DNA from: CATQHD01 sp965202675
GTDB lineage: Bacteria > Actinomycetota > Acidimicrobiia > Spongiisociales > Spongiisociaceae
Direction of reading: 5' to 3'
Assembly (NCBI GenBank): GCA_965202675.1
Contig: OZ241842.1
Span: 1,488,001-1,552,000, forward strand
Length of the DNA stretch: 64,000 nucleotides
Shown: positions 43,197-52,345 of the stretch, one piece after another
How the letters are laid out: each line of letters begins with the position of its first letter
Position numbering within the stretch: position 1 is the first letter of the stretch
The notes under the pieces: model-generated
Seen by the model: the letters and a program-made list of their open reading frames with translations, nothing else
The model's database searches: none
Told to the model about the DNA's origin: nothing
Translations under genes and position numbers: made by a program

Positions 43197-44552
43197 TCAG
43201 CCGAGGAAGCCCTTCAGCAGATCTATCTGTTCCCGTACCGAAGCGAAGTTGGCGCCCCCCTTGGACCGGCGGCGGCGGACCGACTCGACCGGATCGGTCA
43301 AAGCCAGATCTTCGGGCCGGAAGAGGGGGTGGGCCGCCTCGAGGTCGGAGGCGGCGGCCTCCGCCAAAGTCCTGCCCTCGGCGGCCAAGGCCGACAGCAG
43401 CCTTCCCGCCGCATGGTGGGCCGCCCGGAAGGGAACCCCGCGCTCCACGAGGGCTTCGGCCAGGTCCAAGGCGGTGACCGACGGGTCGGGCGGCGGCGGA
43501 TGGAACTCGGCGGCCGCTATCAGGGCGGTCATGGCCTCCAGCGCCCCGGCCAGAGCGTCGTCAACGGCGAACACCGCCGCCTTGTCCTCCTGGAAGTCCC
43601 GGTTGTAGGCCAGGGGCAGGCCCTTCTGGAGGGCCATCAACCCGGTCAGATGCCCGACGGCGATGGCCGCCCTGCCGCGGGTCAGCTCGGCGATGTCGGG
43701 GTTCTTCTTGTGGGGCATGGCCGACGAGCCGGTGGTGAGGGAATCGCTGAACGTCACCCAGCCGAACTCGGACCCGGCCCACAGCACGCATTCTTCGGCC
43801 AGCCGCGACAGGTTCACCAGCGCCTGGGTGCAGACGAAGGCGTACTCGGCCACCTGGTCGCGGGCGGCCACCGCGTCCATCGAGTTGCCGAACCGCCCCT
43901 TTGCGCCCAGCAGCTCGGCGGAAAGGTCCGGGTCGATCGGCAGGCTGCTTCCCCCCAGGGCACCCGCCCCCAGCGGAGAGACGGCCAGGCGCTCGGTCGC
44001 CTGCCCGAACCGCTCGATGTCCCGCACCGCCATGAAGGCGTAGGCCAGCAGGTGATGGGCGAGCGGGACCGCCTGGGCCTGCTGCAGGTGGGTGTATCCG
44101 GCGACCACCGTTTCGCCGGCCTGTTCGGCGGCCGCCGTCACCGCCGCGACGAACCCCCGCAGCTGGCCGATCCGCTCCGAACCCGCCGTCCGCAGATAGA
44201 GGCGCAGGCCGAGGGCGGCCTGGTCGTTGCGGGAACGCCCGGTGTGCAGCTTCCCGGCCGCCCCGCCCGCCAGCTCGCCGAGGCGGCGCTCCACCGCCGA
44301 ATGGACGTCCTCGTCCCCCTCGGCGAACCGGAAGGTCCCCTGCTCGGCCTCTTCGAGGATGGCCCTCAGCCCTTCCCGCAGGGCCTCCGCCTCGGCGCGG
44401 TCCAGCAAGCCGGCCTCCCCCAGCATTTCGACATGGACGAGCGACCCGGCGACGTCCTCGGCCAGCAGCCGGCGGTCGCTGCGGTCAACGGTGAAACGCC
44501 ACAGCACCTCGGACGGACCCTCCGAGAACCGGCCGCCCCACATCTTCGTCAT
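43197..44552 (-). CDS. argH: Argininosuccinate lyase
   Basis: This enzyme cleaves argininosuccinate to arginine and fumarate, the last step of arginine biosynthesis. The 451 residues show KMWGGRFSEGPSE, HSAVERRLGEL, TGRSRNDQAA and the lyase signature GSSAMPHKKNPD. Its start lies 34 nt after argG, within an argR-argG-argH operon. Confidence 0.96.
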   Translation of the reverse strand: MTKMWGGRFSEGPSEVLWRFTVDRSDRRLLAEDVAGSLVHVEMLGEAGLLDRAEAEALREGLRAILEEAEQGTFRFAEGDEDVHSAVERRLGELAGGAAGKLHTGRSRNDQAALGLRLYLRTAGSERIGQLRGFVAAVTAAAEQAGETVVAGYTHLQQAQAVPLAHHLLAYAFMAVRDIERFGQATERLAVSPLGAGALGGSSLPIDPDLSAELLGAKGRFGNSMDAVAARDQVAEYAFVCTQALVNLSRLAEECVLWAGSEFGWVTFSDSLTTGSSAMPHKKNPDIAELTRGRAAIAVGHLTGLMALQKGLPLAYNRDFQEDKAAVFAVDDALAGALEAMTALIAAAEFHPPPPDPSVTALDLAEALVERGVPFRAAHHAAGRLLSALAAEGRTLAEAAASDLEAAHPLFRPEDLALTDPVESVRRRRSKGGANFASVREQIDLLKGFLG

Positions 44553-44586
44553 ACCGCGTCTCCCATCCGGATGACCGCCCCGGAGG

Positions 44587-45806
<1,220 letters not shown>

Positions 45807-45810
<4 letters not shown>

Positions 45811-46283
45811 CCGCTGTCTCCTCTCTGTATCTGTTCGATCAGCGCCGCCGCCGCCCGGCCGCCCGTATCTTCGTCGGCCGTGACCAGCATCGTGTCGTCC
45901 CCGGCCACGGTGCCCAGCACCCCCGGCAGGTCGGCGCCGTCGATCGCGGCGGCCACCACGTGGGCGGCGCCCGGAGGGGTCTTGATCACCACCAGGTTGC
46001 CGCTCGACCGGACCGAATGCGCATAGACGGACAGCACCGCCGCCAAGGCCTCCCGGGTGAAGGGCGGCGAAGGCGGCCCCAACATATACCGCATCATCCC
46101 GTGTTCGTCCGGCGCCTTGACGGCCCCCATCGCCCGCAGATCCCTGGAGACGGTAGCCTGGGTAACCGGAAAACCCCGCTCGACCAGCAGCCGGGTGAGC
46201 TGCGACTGGCTGGAGGCGTCCTTCACCTCGGCGAGTATCTTCCTCAGCTCTCTCCGGCGGAAAGCGGTGCCGACCCTGTCCAT
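45807..46283 (-). CDS. argR: Arginine repressor ArgR
   Basis: ArgR is the hexameric, arginine-responsive repressor of arginine genes. It has an N-terminal winged helix (RRELRKILAEVKDASSQSQL then TRLLVERGFPVTQATVSRDL) and a C-terminal arginine-binding domain ending with GVLGTVAGDDTMLVTADEDT and AAALIEQIQ. I chose the ATG at 46283 over the GTG at 46301 because the promoter -10 (46293-46298) lies directly upstream, giving a leaderless or near-leaderless mRNA. The product is then 158 residues. Confidence 0.93.
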
Positions 46284-46292
46284 GATGACATT

Positions 46293-46321
46293 ATTATGCA
46301 CAATCCTGCATGAATATACAA
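46293..46321 (-). promoter_or_regulatory. Promoter of argR-argG-argH with overlapping ARG-box-like site
   Basis: On the minus strand TTGTAT (46321-46316) and CATAAT (46298-46293) are 17 nt apart. Transcription would start near 46285, at the ATG. The sequence TGCATGAATATACA (plus strand 46307-46320) overlaps the -35 and resembles ArgR operators, so autoregulation is likely. Confidence 0.65.
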
Positions 46322-46455
46322 AAGCGGGGTGATGCTGGCGTTTTGAAGGCGTTGTTCGGGGCGATGCTCACCTCGGGCCGCGGTGCTCCCAGTCATGGAC
46401 ACTCCCCATCCTGAACGAGAGATTGCCCCGCCCCATCCCTTGGAACTACTAATCT

Positions 46456-46479
46456 GGCTCTTCGGATTTCAGGGGGGAG
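46456..46479 (+). repeat. Left terminal inverted repeat of the ISL3 element
   Basis: GGCTCTTCGGA is followed by a short variable stretch and GGGGGGAG. It matches the right end at 21 of 24 positions. ISL3-family ends commonly begin GGCTCTT. Confidence 0.85.
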
Positions 46480-47774
46480 TCACCGAGGGGAGTAGGTCCC
46501 AGTTGGGTTTCCCTGCGTAGAGCAGCGCTCGGATCCGGTAGTTGGTGAAGTTGCGGAACCCGAACCCGATCCGTTTGATCCGTTTGATGAGATTGTTGAC
46601 TGCTTCGGTGGGTCCGTTCGACACCCGGGAGCGGTGCCAGGCCACGATCTGGGAGTACCAGCGGGCGATGGCGCGGCCGAGTTGGTTGACCTCCGGGGGG
46701 CAGGACTGGTCCTGGAGGTCGGCGGCGAGCTGTCGGGTGTATTCGTCGGCGAGGCCGGGGTCTTGGATCTGGTAGACGTCGCGGAGGGTTTCTTTGGCGT
46801 GCCAGGCCAGCCGGACTTCTCCGTAGGGGTCCCCGGCTTTGAGGAGGCCTTGGAGGCGTTCCCCGCCGGGCTGGTCGAGTCTTTCCTGGGCTAGGGTCAA
46901 CAGCTTGCGGATCCGGTAGAGGGGGTCGTCTTTGCGGCCGCGGTGGCCTACGGTCTCGTTCTGGACTCTGCGGCGGACCTCGTCGAGGCGGTTGTTGGCC
47001 AGCCGGACCACATGGAACGGATCCGCGACCTGGGCCGCATGGGGGATGGCCGCGTTGTAGGCCGCCCGGTACGGCCCTGACAGGTCCAGCACCGCCCAGC
47101 GGATCTGTTCCCGCCATTCTTTGGGCCGCGCCTGGAGCCATCGGGCAGGCCCTGCGGCTTCTCTGCCTGGGACTATATCCAACAGCTGGCCTGCTTCGAC
47201 ATCAACAATAGAAGTGCACCACTGCTTCCGCGGACGCCTTCGGGGAGCGGTGCGGCAGAACATGGTCTCATCGACGCCGACGGCCTCCACCGCCCCGATC
47301 CGGTCCTCGTCGGCCTCCAACAACGCCTGGCCCCAGCGGATGACTTCTTTGTTGACCGTATGCCAATCACAGCCCAGCTCCCTGGCAACCGCGGACACCG
47401 TCCGCCCCTCCCGGCCCACCATCTCCGCCGCCCACCGCCCAGCCCGGCAGGTCAACAACCCCCGCTCCGGAGCAATCCGAGGATCCTGCTCGGTAAACGA
47501 ACCCACCCCGCAGGCGCTGTCAGGGCACTCCCGCCGGTGTTTCCGCCAACCCAGCCGCACCGGCCGCCCGGCCATGGGCAGACCCAGCCGGCTCTACCAG
47601 CCTCTCGCCCTTCGACCGCACCCGCCCCCCGCACCCGGGGCACGACGGACGGGACCGCCCGACGGTGCGGACCTCCACCAGCAGAGCCCCGTCCAGGGGT
47701 TCGCTCGCCTCCAGTATCTCCACTCCCCCCAATCCGGCCATCACCTCACATATGCGCTTATACTTGCACTCCAC
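46469..47774 (-). pseudogene. ISL3 transposase, frameshifted
   Basis: The N-terminal part begins at GTG 47774 (AAGGAGG upstream) and contains the zinc-ribbon segment CPGCGGRVRSKGER. The larger C-terminal part (stop at 46469) holds the helix-turn-helix and DDE catalytic domain, with GVDETMFCRTAPRR, VLDLSGPYRAAY, ADPFHVVRLANNRLDEVRRR and SNGPTEAVNNLIKRIKR. The two parts are in different frames; the switch lies near 47575-47600, where 16 nt stand in place of 15 or 18. I see no classical slippery heptamer, so inactivation is more likely than programmed frameshifting. Confidence 0.85.
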
Positions 47775-47872
47775 CAGGGGTCCTCCTTCACTCGGGAAGT
47801 GTTTACAGCGTCCGATTATGGAGGACCCCACCCCCGATCCCGCGGATTCCCCTACCCCCTCTCAGCCCGCCC

Positions 47873-47896
47873 CTCCCCCCTCATTTCCGAAGAGCC
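47873..47896 (-). repeat. Right terminal inverted repeat of the ISL3 element
   Basis: Read on the minus strand from 47896 it is GGCTCTTCGGAAATGAGGGG, continuing GGAG. It differs from the left end at three positions. The next plus-strand base, 47897, is base 11 of the CRISPR repeat. Confidence 0.85.
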
Positions 47897-48209
47897 CGAA
47901 TACGACCCTCCTTCATTGCGGCGCATAAAACCGGCGGCAGCCGGTCGGTTGGTCTGGGAACGAGGGTCGAATACGACCCTCCTTCATTGCGGCCACGAAC
48001 CGGGTGGAGCCGCGCCGGACACCGTTGAGAACGAGGGTCGAATACGACCCTCCTTCATTGCGGCCGGTCTCCCTTCAGGTAGTCGGCAGGTATGACCTCT
48101 GAACGAGGGTCGAATACGACCCTCCTTCATTGCGGCGAGATGGGAGCCGGTGAGAAAGACTGGATACTCTGGCGAACGAGGGTCGAATACGACCCTCCTT
48201 CATTGAAGC
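47897..48209 (+). CRISPR. CRISPR array, truncated at its left end by the IS
   Basis: The 36-bp repeat begins GAACGAGGGTCGAATACGAC and ends CCTCCTTCATTGCGGC. Repeats lie at 47897-47922 (only the last 26 bases), 47958-47993, 48029-48064, 48101-48136 and 48174-48209 (last bases altered to GAAGC). Spacers are 35, 35, 36 and 37 bp and unrelated to one another. The repeat contains a perfect dyad GAGGGTCG-AATA-CGACCCTC. The 3' end ATTGCGGC resembles crRNA handles of type I/III systems, suggesting transcription left to right with the degenerate terminal repeat on the right. No cas gene is in the window. Confidence 0.95.
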
Positions 48210-48256
48210 AGAGTTCCGATACCGCTTCGGTCCGAGAAGGGTAGTCGCTGTCGGGT

Positions 48257-48847
48257 TTATCGGTCGAAGTGGAGGCGGTCTTTTTGGAGGAAGTCTTCGT
48301 GGACTCGGGAGGGGGTGGGACCGCGCTGGCCCTGGTATTTGGAGCCGGAGGGGTCGGAGCCGTAAGGGTGGTCGGCGGCGCTGGACAGCAGGTAGAAGCT
48401 GATCTGGCCGATCAGCATCTGGGGGTAGATGGCGATCGGCAGGTTGGCTACGTTGGCCAGCTCCAGGGTCAGGTAACCGTCGAAGCCGGGATCCACGAAC
48501 CCGGCGGTCGAGTGGATCAGCAGCCCGATACGCCCCAGGCTCGACTTGCCCTCCAGACGGGCGACTATGTCATCGGGCAGGGTGATCCGCTCGAAGGTGG
48601 CGCCCAGCACGAACTCGCCGGGGTGGAGTACGAACATGGCGTCGGGCTCCACCTGCATCTCTTTGGTGAGGTCGGGTTGGTAAACCTTGGGGTCTATGAT
48701 CGGGTACAGGTGGTTCTCGAAGACCCGGAACCGGCGGTCCACCCGCAGGTCCACCGAGGAAGGCTGCACATGGGCGGGCTCGTAGGGGTCGATCCCGATC
48801 CGCCCCGACCTGACGGCCTGTTTGATGTCGCGGTCCGAGAGTATCAC
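48257..48847 (-). CDS. dcd: dCTP deaminase
   Basis: Deaminates dCTP to dUTP (possibly on to dUMP in bifunctional forms) for thymidylate synthesis. The 196 residues show ILSDRDIKQAVRSGRIGIDP, QPSSVDLRVDRRFRVF, VARLEGKSSLGRIGLLIHST, AGFVDPGFDGYLTLELANVA and SKYQGQRGPTPSR. The GTG start at 48847 is preceded by GGAGGGG. It lies immediately right of the CRISPR array. Confidence 0.95.
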   Translation of the reverse strand: MILSDRDIKQAVRSGRIGIDPYEPAHVQPSSVDLRVDRRFRVFENHLYPIIDPKVYQPDLTKEMQVEPDAMFVLHPGEFVLGATFERITLPDDIVARLEGKSSLGRIGLLIHSTAGFVDPGFDGYLTLELANVANLPIAIYPQMLIGQISFYLLSSAADHPYGSDPSGSKYQGQRGPTPSRVHEDFLQKDRLHFDR

Positions 48848-48897
48848 CGGGGCCCCTCCCCATGCTTCGGGCGGGATGACAACAACCGAGGATGCGG

Positions 48898-48968
48898 AGC
48901 GGGTGAGGGGAATCGAACCCCCGTTCTCAGCTTGGGAAGCTGATGTTCTACCACTGAACTACACCCGC
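48898..48968 (-). tRNA. tRNA-Gly(CCC)
   Basis: On the minus strand acceptor GCGGGTG pairs with CACCCGC, the anticodon arm is TCAGC-TTCCCAA-GCTGA (anticodon CCC), and the T arm is GGGGG-TTCGATT-CCCCT. CCA is not encoded. Confidence 0.93.
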
Positions 48969-49172
48969 GCAACCGGCGCCTGTCCGCCGCACCATGGCAG
49001 GCGCCCGCCTCGGGGCGAGGCTACCAGGCCGGGCGCCCGGCGGCGAAATCCGCCCCCTCCGCACCGGAGAACGGACGAGGCTGTCGGTCAGCTGTGCGGT
49101 TGGCCTGTCGTCGATCCGGACTCCGGCGGCGTTCATCACGGGTAGCGTACACCCGGCCGGACATGGAGGACT

Positions 49173-49904
49173 GTGGAAACCGACCGCCGGAGAGCCGTTT
49201 CCGAGCTCGACCGGGCGCTGAAGAACCTGGGCGGGCGGGAAAGGGCCGAGGTCGAGAAGGGCTACCTGCGCAGCTCCCTCGTCCATTACGGGGTGCGGGT
49301 GCCGGACATCCGCAAGGAGGTCAAGTCCTGGCGCGCCCGATTCGGGGTCACACCGCATGAGGACACGCTGGACGCCGCCGAGCGGATGTGGGAGGCGGGG
49401 GTCCACGAGCTGAGGATGGCGGCGGCCTTCCTGCTGCAGGCCAACGCACCGGACCTGGAACCGTCCGCTTTGGAGCCGGTGGAACGCCTGCTCAGAGAGT
49501 CGGGCACCTGGGCGCTGGTCGACAACCTGGCCGTCCACACGGCGGGGCCGCTGCTGGAGCGCCGCCCCGACGCCGACCGGGTGGTGGAGCGCTGGGGGGC
49601 GGACGAGGACTTCTGGATGCGGCGGGCGGCGCTGCTGGTCCACCTCGGGCCGCTCCGCTCCGGCGGCGGCGGCTGGGGCCGTTTCACCGGCCTGGCCGAC
49701 CGGATGCTGGAAGAGAAAGAGTTCTTCGTCCGCAAGGCGATCGGCTGGTGCCTGCGGGACGCCGCCCGCCTGCGCCCGGATATGGTCTACGAATGGCTGC
49801 TGCCCAGGGCGGGGCGGGCCTCGGGGGTAACGGTGCGGGAAGCGGTGAAGCGGATGACGCCCGGACAGGCGGCGGCGGTGATGAAAGCCTACGACTCCTC
49901 ATAG
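49173..49904 (+). CDS. AlkD-like DNA alkylation repair protein
   Basis: A 243-residue all-helical HEAT-like protein. It shows LRSSLVHYGVRVPDIRKEVK, WALVDNLAVHTAGPLLERRP, ADEDFWMRRAALLVHL, EKEFFVRKAIGWCLRDAAR and YEWLLPRAGRASGVTVREA, the pattern of AlkD glycosylases that remove alkylated bases. The key W-x-x-D and F-W-x-R-R residues are retained, suggesting activity. The start is GTG at 49173 with GGAGGA close upstream. Confidence 0.85.
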   Translation: METDRRRAVSELDRALKNLGGRERAEVEKGYLRSSLVHYGVRVPDIRKEVKSWRARFGVTPHEDTLDAAERMWEAGVHELRMAAAFLLQANAPDLEPSALEPVERLLRESGTWALVDNLAVHTAGPLLERRPDADRVVERWGADEDFWMRRAALLVHLGPLRSGGGGWGRFTGLADRMLEEKEFFVRKAIGWCLRDAARLRPDMVYEWLLPRAGRASGVTVREAVKRMTPGQAAAVMKAYDSS

Positions 49905-50016
49905 CCCCCCTCGCAGTCCGCCGCGCCGGCCGCCGGCAACGAAATCCTCCCCGGACAAGCTCCCGTCCGGCGCCGTCTGCCCCCGTCCGCCCCGGCCCGC
50001 AGCCCCCGGCGGGCGG

Positions 50017-50232
50017 TCATATCACGAAGCCGGCCGCTCCCCACACCGTGATGGCGGCGCCCACCGCCAGGAGAAACCTGGCCCGCCCGGGGCGGTAGAC
50101 GCCCCGGAAGCCCTTGGGCCCCTCCCCGCGGGCGTGCTTCCACATGGCGAAGCCGTTGCCGAAGACCATCGCCAGCCCCACCGCCAGCATGATCTGCGCC
50201 AGCATGGTGTCCAGCCCCAGGATGTCCGCCAT
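50017..50232 (-). CDS. Small two-helix membrane protein
   Basis: The 71 residues form two hydrophobic segments (about 8-27 and 51-70) separated by a basic loop, KHARGEGPKGFRGVYRPGRARF, placing both ends probably outside. The function is unknown. It is divergent from the CDF transporter gene at 50307. Confidence 0.65.
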   Translation of the reverse strand: MADILGLDTMLAQIMLAVGLAMVFGNGFAMWKHARGEGPKGFRGVYRPGRARFLLAVGAAITVWGAAGFVI

Positions 50233-50270
50233 CGCGGCCTACGGTAGCCGCCGCCGAACCCCCGGCGGTT

Positions 50271-50299
50271 ATGACGATGCGGATTGCATCCCGTACACT
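50271..50299 (+). promoter_or_regulatory. Promoter giving a leaderless CDF transporter mRNA
   Basis: ATGACG (50271-50276) and TACACT (50294-50299) are 17 nt apart. The predicted start point coincides with the ATG at 50307, and no ribosome-binding sequence precedes that ATG. Confidence 0.5.
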
Positions 50300-50306
50300 G
50301 CGGGCC

Positions 50307-51215
50307 ATGGCTTCTCAAGGTTCACGGCTGGCGATCTTGGCGGCGCTGGCAGCAAACTCGATCATCGCCGTCGCCAAGTTCACCGCCGCCGTCTTCACCG
50401 GGTCGGCGGCCATGCTGGCCGAGGGCCTCCACTCGGTGGCCGACTCCGGAAACCAGGGAATGCTGCTGTGGGGCATATCCGCCGCCCGGCGGCGGGGCGG
50501 GGACCTCCACCCGTTCGGGCGGGGCAAGGAAATCTACTTCTGGAGCCTCATGGTGGCGTTCACGCTGTTCGCGGGCGGGTCGGTGTTCTCCATCCAGCAC
50601 GGGATCAACGCCCTCCGCCACCAGCACGCGGTGGAGAACTTCGCCGTGTCGGCGGCGGTCCTGGGCGGGGCGATCGTCTTCGAGTCCTTCTCCTACCTGG
50701 TGGCGATCCGGGAGTTCAACCGCGTCCGCCGGGGCAGGCCGGTGTGGCGCGCCCTGCGCGAAACCAAGGACGCCGCCCTGCTGGTGATCCTGCTCGAGGA
50801 CACCGCCGCCCTGGGCGGCCTGGTGGTGGCCCTGGGCGGGGTAATCGCCGCCCGCATCACCGGCGACCCCTTCTGGGACGCCCTGGCTTCCATCCTGATC
50901 GGGGTGCTGCTGGCCGTTGTGGCCTTCCTGATGGCCTACGAAACCAAGGGCCTGCTCATAGGAGAATCCGCCAGCCTCCGCGACCAGGACGCCATCCGCG
51001 CCGAGGTGCTCGGCAACCCCAACGTGGCGGAGGTGACCCAGCTGCTCACCATGCACATGGGGCCCGAGGAGATCCTCGTCAACCTGGAGGTGGAGCTGGC
51101 GGGCGGCTTGTCGGGGGATGAGATCCACCGAACGGTCACCCTGATAGAGGAATCCATCCGCTCCGCCCTGCCGGGCACCAAGAACATCTTCATCGAGACG
51201 AAAGCCGGTGTGTGA
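50307..51215 (+). CDS. Cation diffusion facilitator family transporter
   Basis: A 302-residue CDF exporter, probably for a divalent metal such as zinc or manganese by proton antiport. It has six predicted helices. ANSIIAVAKFTAAVFTGSAAM, AEGLHSVADSGNQGMLLWG (metal-site region with H and D) and GDPFWDALASILIGVLL are typical. The C-terminal cytoplasmic domain contains VAEVTQLLTMHMGPEEILVN. The ATG at 50307 is preferred to an in-frame ATG at 50271. Confidence 0.87.
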   Translation: MASQGSRLAILAALAANSIIAVAKFTAAVFTGSAAMLAEGLHSVADSGNQGMLLWGISAARRRGGDLHPFGRGKEIYFWSLMVAFTLFAGGSVFSIQHGINALRHQHAVENFAVSAAVLGGAIVFESFSYLVAIREFNRVRRGRPVWRALRETKDAALLVILLEDTAALGGLVVALGGVIAARITGDPFWDALASILIGVLLAVVAFLMAYETKGLLIGESASLRDQDAIRAEVLGNPNVAEVTQLLTMHMGPEEILVNLEVELAGGLSGDEIHRTVTLIEESIRSALPGTKNIFIETKAGV

Positions 51216-52072
51216 ACCGCACCCGCGCCTCGGCCCCGGCTTCTTCGGCCAACCTGGGGCCGGGGTTCGACAGCCTGGCGCTGGCCCTCGACCTGCGCTG
51301 CGAGGTGCGGGCCGAGCGGGCGGACTCCTGGTCGATCCGGCATTCGGGCCCCGAGCCCTACAGGGGCTGCCCCGAAGACGACGCCGTGCTGGCCGCGGCC
51401 CGGGAGTACAGCGCCCGGCCGCTGCGGATAGAGGTGGTCAACCGCATCCCGCTCCGCCGGGGCCTCGGATCGAGCGCCGCCGCCTACGCCGCCGGGATCA
51501 TGGCCGCCCTGCGCGCCGACGGCCGCCCGCCCGGCCCGGACGACCTTTTCCGTTATGTGAGGGACCTGGAGGGCCATCCCGACAACGCCGCCGCCGCGGT
51601 GTACGGGGGGCTGGCGGCGGTGGCGGAAGGGTCGGTGCTGCACCCCCCGCTGTCGCCCGATCTGGTTCCCGTGATCGCCGTTCCGGGGTTCGGGATGGAG
51701 ACCAGGGAATCCCGGAAGGTGATACCGGCTTCGGTCACGGTCGAGACCGCGGTGCGCACCATCGGCCGGGTGGCCGCCCTGTTGGAAGGCCTGCGCAGCG
51801 GGTCGGCCCGCGCCCTCGGGCTGGCCGGGGGAGACGAGATCCACGAAACCCCCCGCACCGTCCACAACCCCCGCGTGGGCAGGCTGATCGGGGCCGCCCT
51901 GGAAGCCGGCGCCCTCCACGCCTGCCTGTCCGGAGCGGGGCCGTCGGTGCTGTGCCTGGTCCGCCGGAGCGAAGTGCGGAGGGCCTGCGCCGCCCTGGAG
52001 GCCGCAGTCGAACCCGAAGGAAGGGTGATGACGCCCGCGCCCGACCTTTCGGGCGCCCGCTATGACGGTTGA
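51212..52072 (+). CDS. thrB: Homoserine kinase
   Basis: A GHMP kinase of 286 residues phosphorylating homoserine in threonine synthesis. Motif 1 is RASAPASSANLGPGFDSLAL, motif 2 PLRRGLGSSAAAYAAG and motif 3 ALHACLSGAGPSVLCLV. The start is GTG at 51212 overlapping the upstream stop (GTGA). No thrA or thrC lies next to it. Another GHMP kinase is possible but less likely. Confidence 0.88.
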   Translation: MNRTRASAPASSANLGPGFDSLALALDLRCEVRAERADSWSIRHSGPEPYRGCPEDDAVLAAAREYSARPLRIEVVNRIPLRRGLGSSAAAYAAGIMAALRADGRPPGPDDLFRYVRDLEGHPDNAAAAVYGGLAAVAEGSVLHPPLSPDLVPVIAVPGFGMETRESRKVIPASVTVETAVRTIGRVAALLEGLRSGSARALGLAGGDEIHETPRTVHNPRVGRLIGAALEAGALHACLSGAGPSVLCLVRRSEVRRACAALEAAVEPEGRVMTPAPDLSGARYDG

Positions 52073-52149
52073 CCCCGAATCGCCGTCGATCCCGGCCCGC
52101 GCAGGGGCGCAGCCCACCCGAGCCGGACGGAAAGGCCCGGCCGCCGGAG

Positions 52150-52242
52150 CTAGCTCTGCTTCTTGTGGCGGTTGGCCTTGACCCGCTTGCGGTACTTGTG
52201 CTTGCTCATTTTCTTGCGGCGCTTTTTGATCAGCGAGCCCAT
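52150..52242 (-). CDS. 30-residue AURKAIP1/COX24-type ribosomal protein (bS22)
   Basis: Read on the minus strand from the ATG at 52242 to the TAG at 52150, the product is MGSLIKKRRKKMSKHKYRKR followed by VKANRHKKQS: a very basic 30-residue protein with the KKRRKKMSKHKxRKR signature of the AURKAIP1/COX24 domain. In mycobacteria the equivalent (bS22) binds the small subunit near the decoding centre. Such genes are common in actinobacteria and too short for most gene finders. Confidence 0.88.
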   Translation of the reverse strand: MGSLIKKRRKKMSKHKYRKRVKANRHKKQS

Positions 52243-52345
52243 TCACATCCTCGGTCGGTGCAAATATGATTGTTGCGCGTGCGGCGGCGCTCCGCAAACC
52301 GAAAGCAATCCGGCCGGGGGACCGCCCGGCGGTTCGGACGCGGCG

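Larger units (their letters stand above)
46456..47896 (-). mobile_element. ISL3-family insertion sequence, 1441 bp, broken transposase
   Basis: The ends are 24-bp imperfect inverted repeats (GGCTCTTCGGA...GGGGGGAG). Length and ends fit ISL3. The right end abuts CRISPR repeat position 11 exactly. The expected 8-bp target duplication is not visible: the left flank is ACTAATCT and the right flank CGAATACG. That mismatch implies a rearrangement or deletion after or during insertion. Confidence 0.85.

Noticed and set aside
46413..46419. GAACGAG, matching the first seven bases of the CRISPR repeat, left of the IS
   Set aside because: Seven bases only, 36 bp from the IS end and followed by non-repeat sequence; more likely chance than the missing repeat half.
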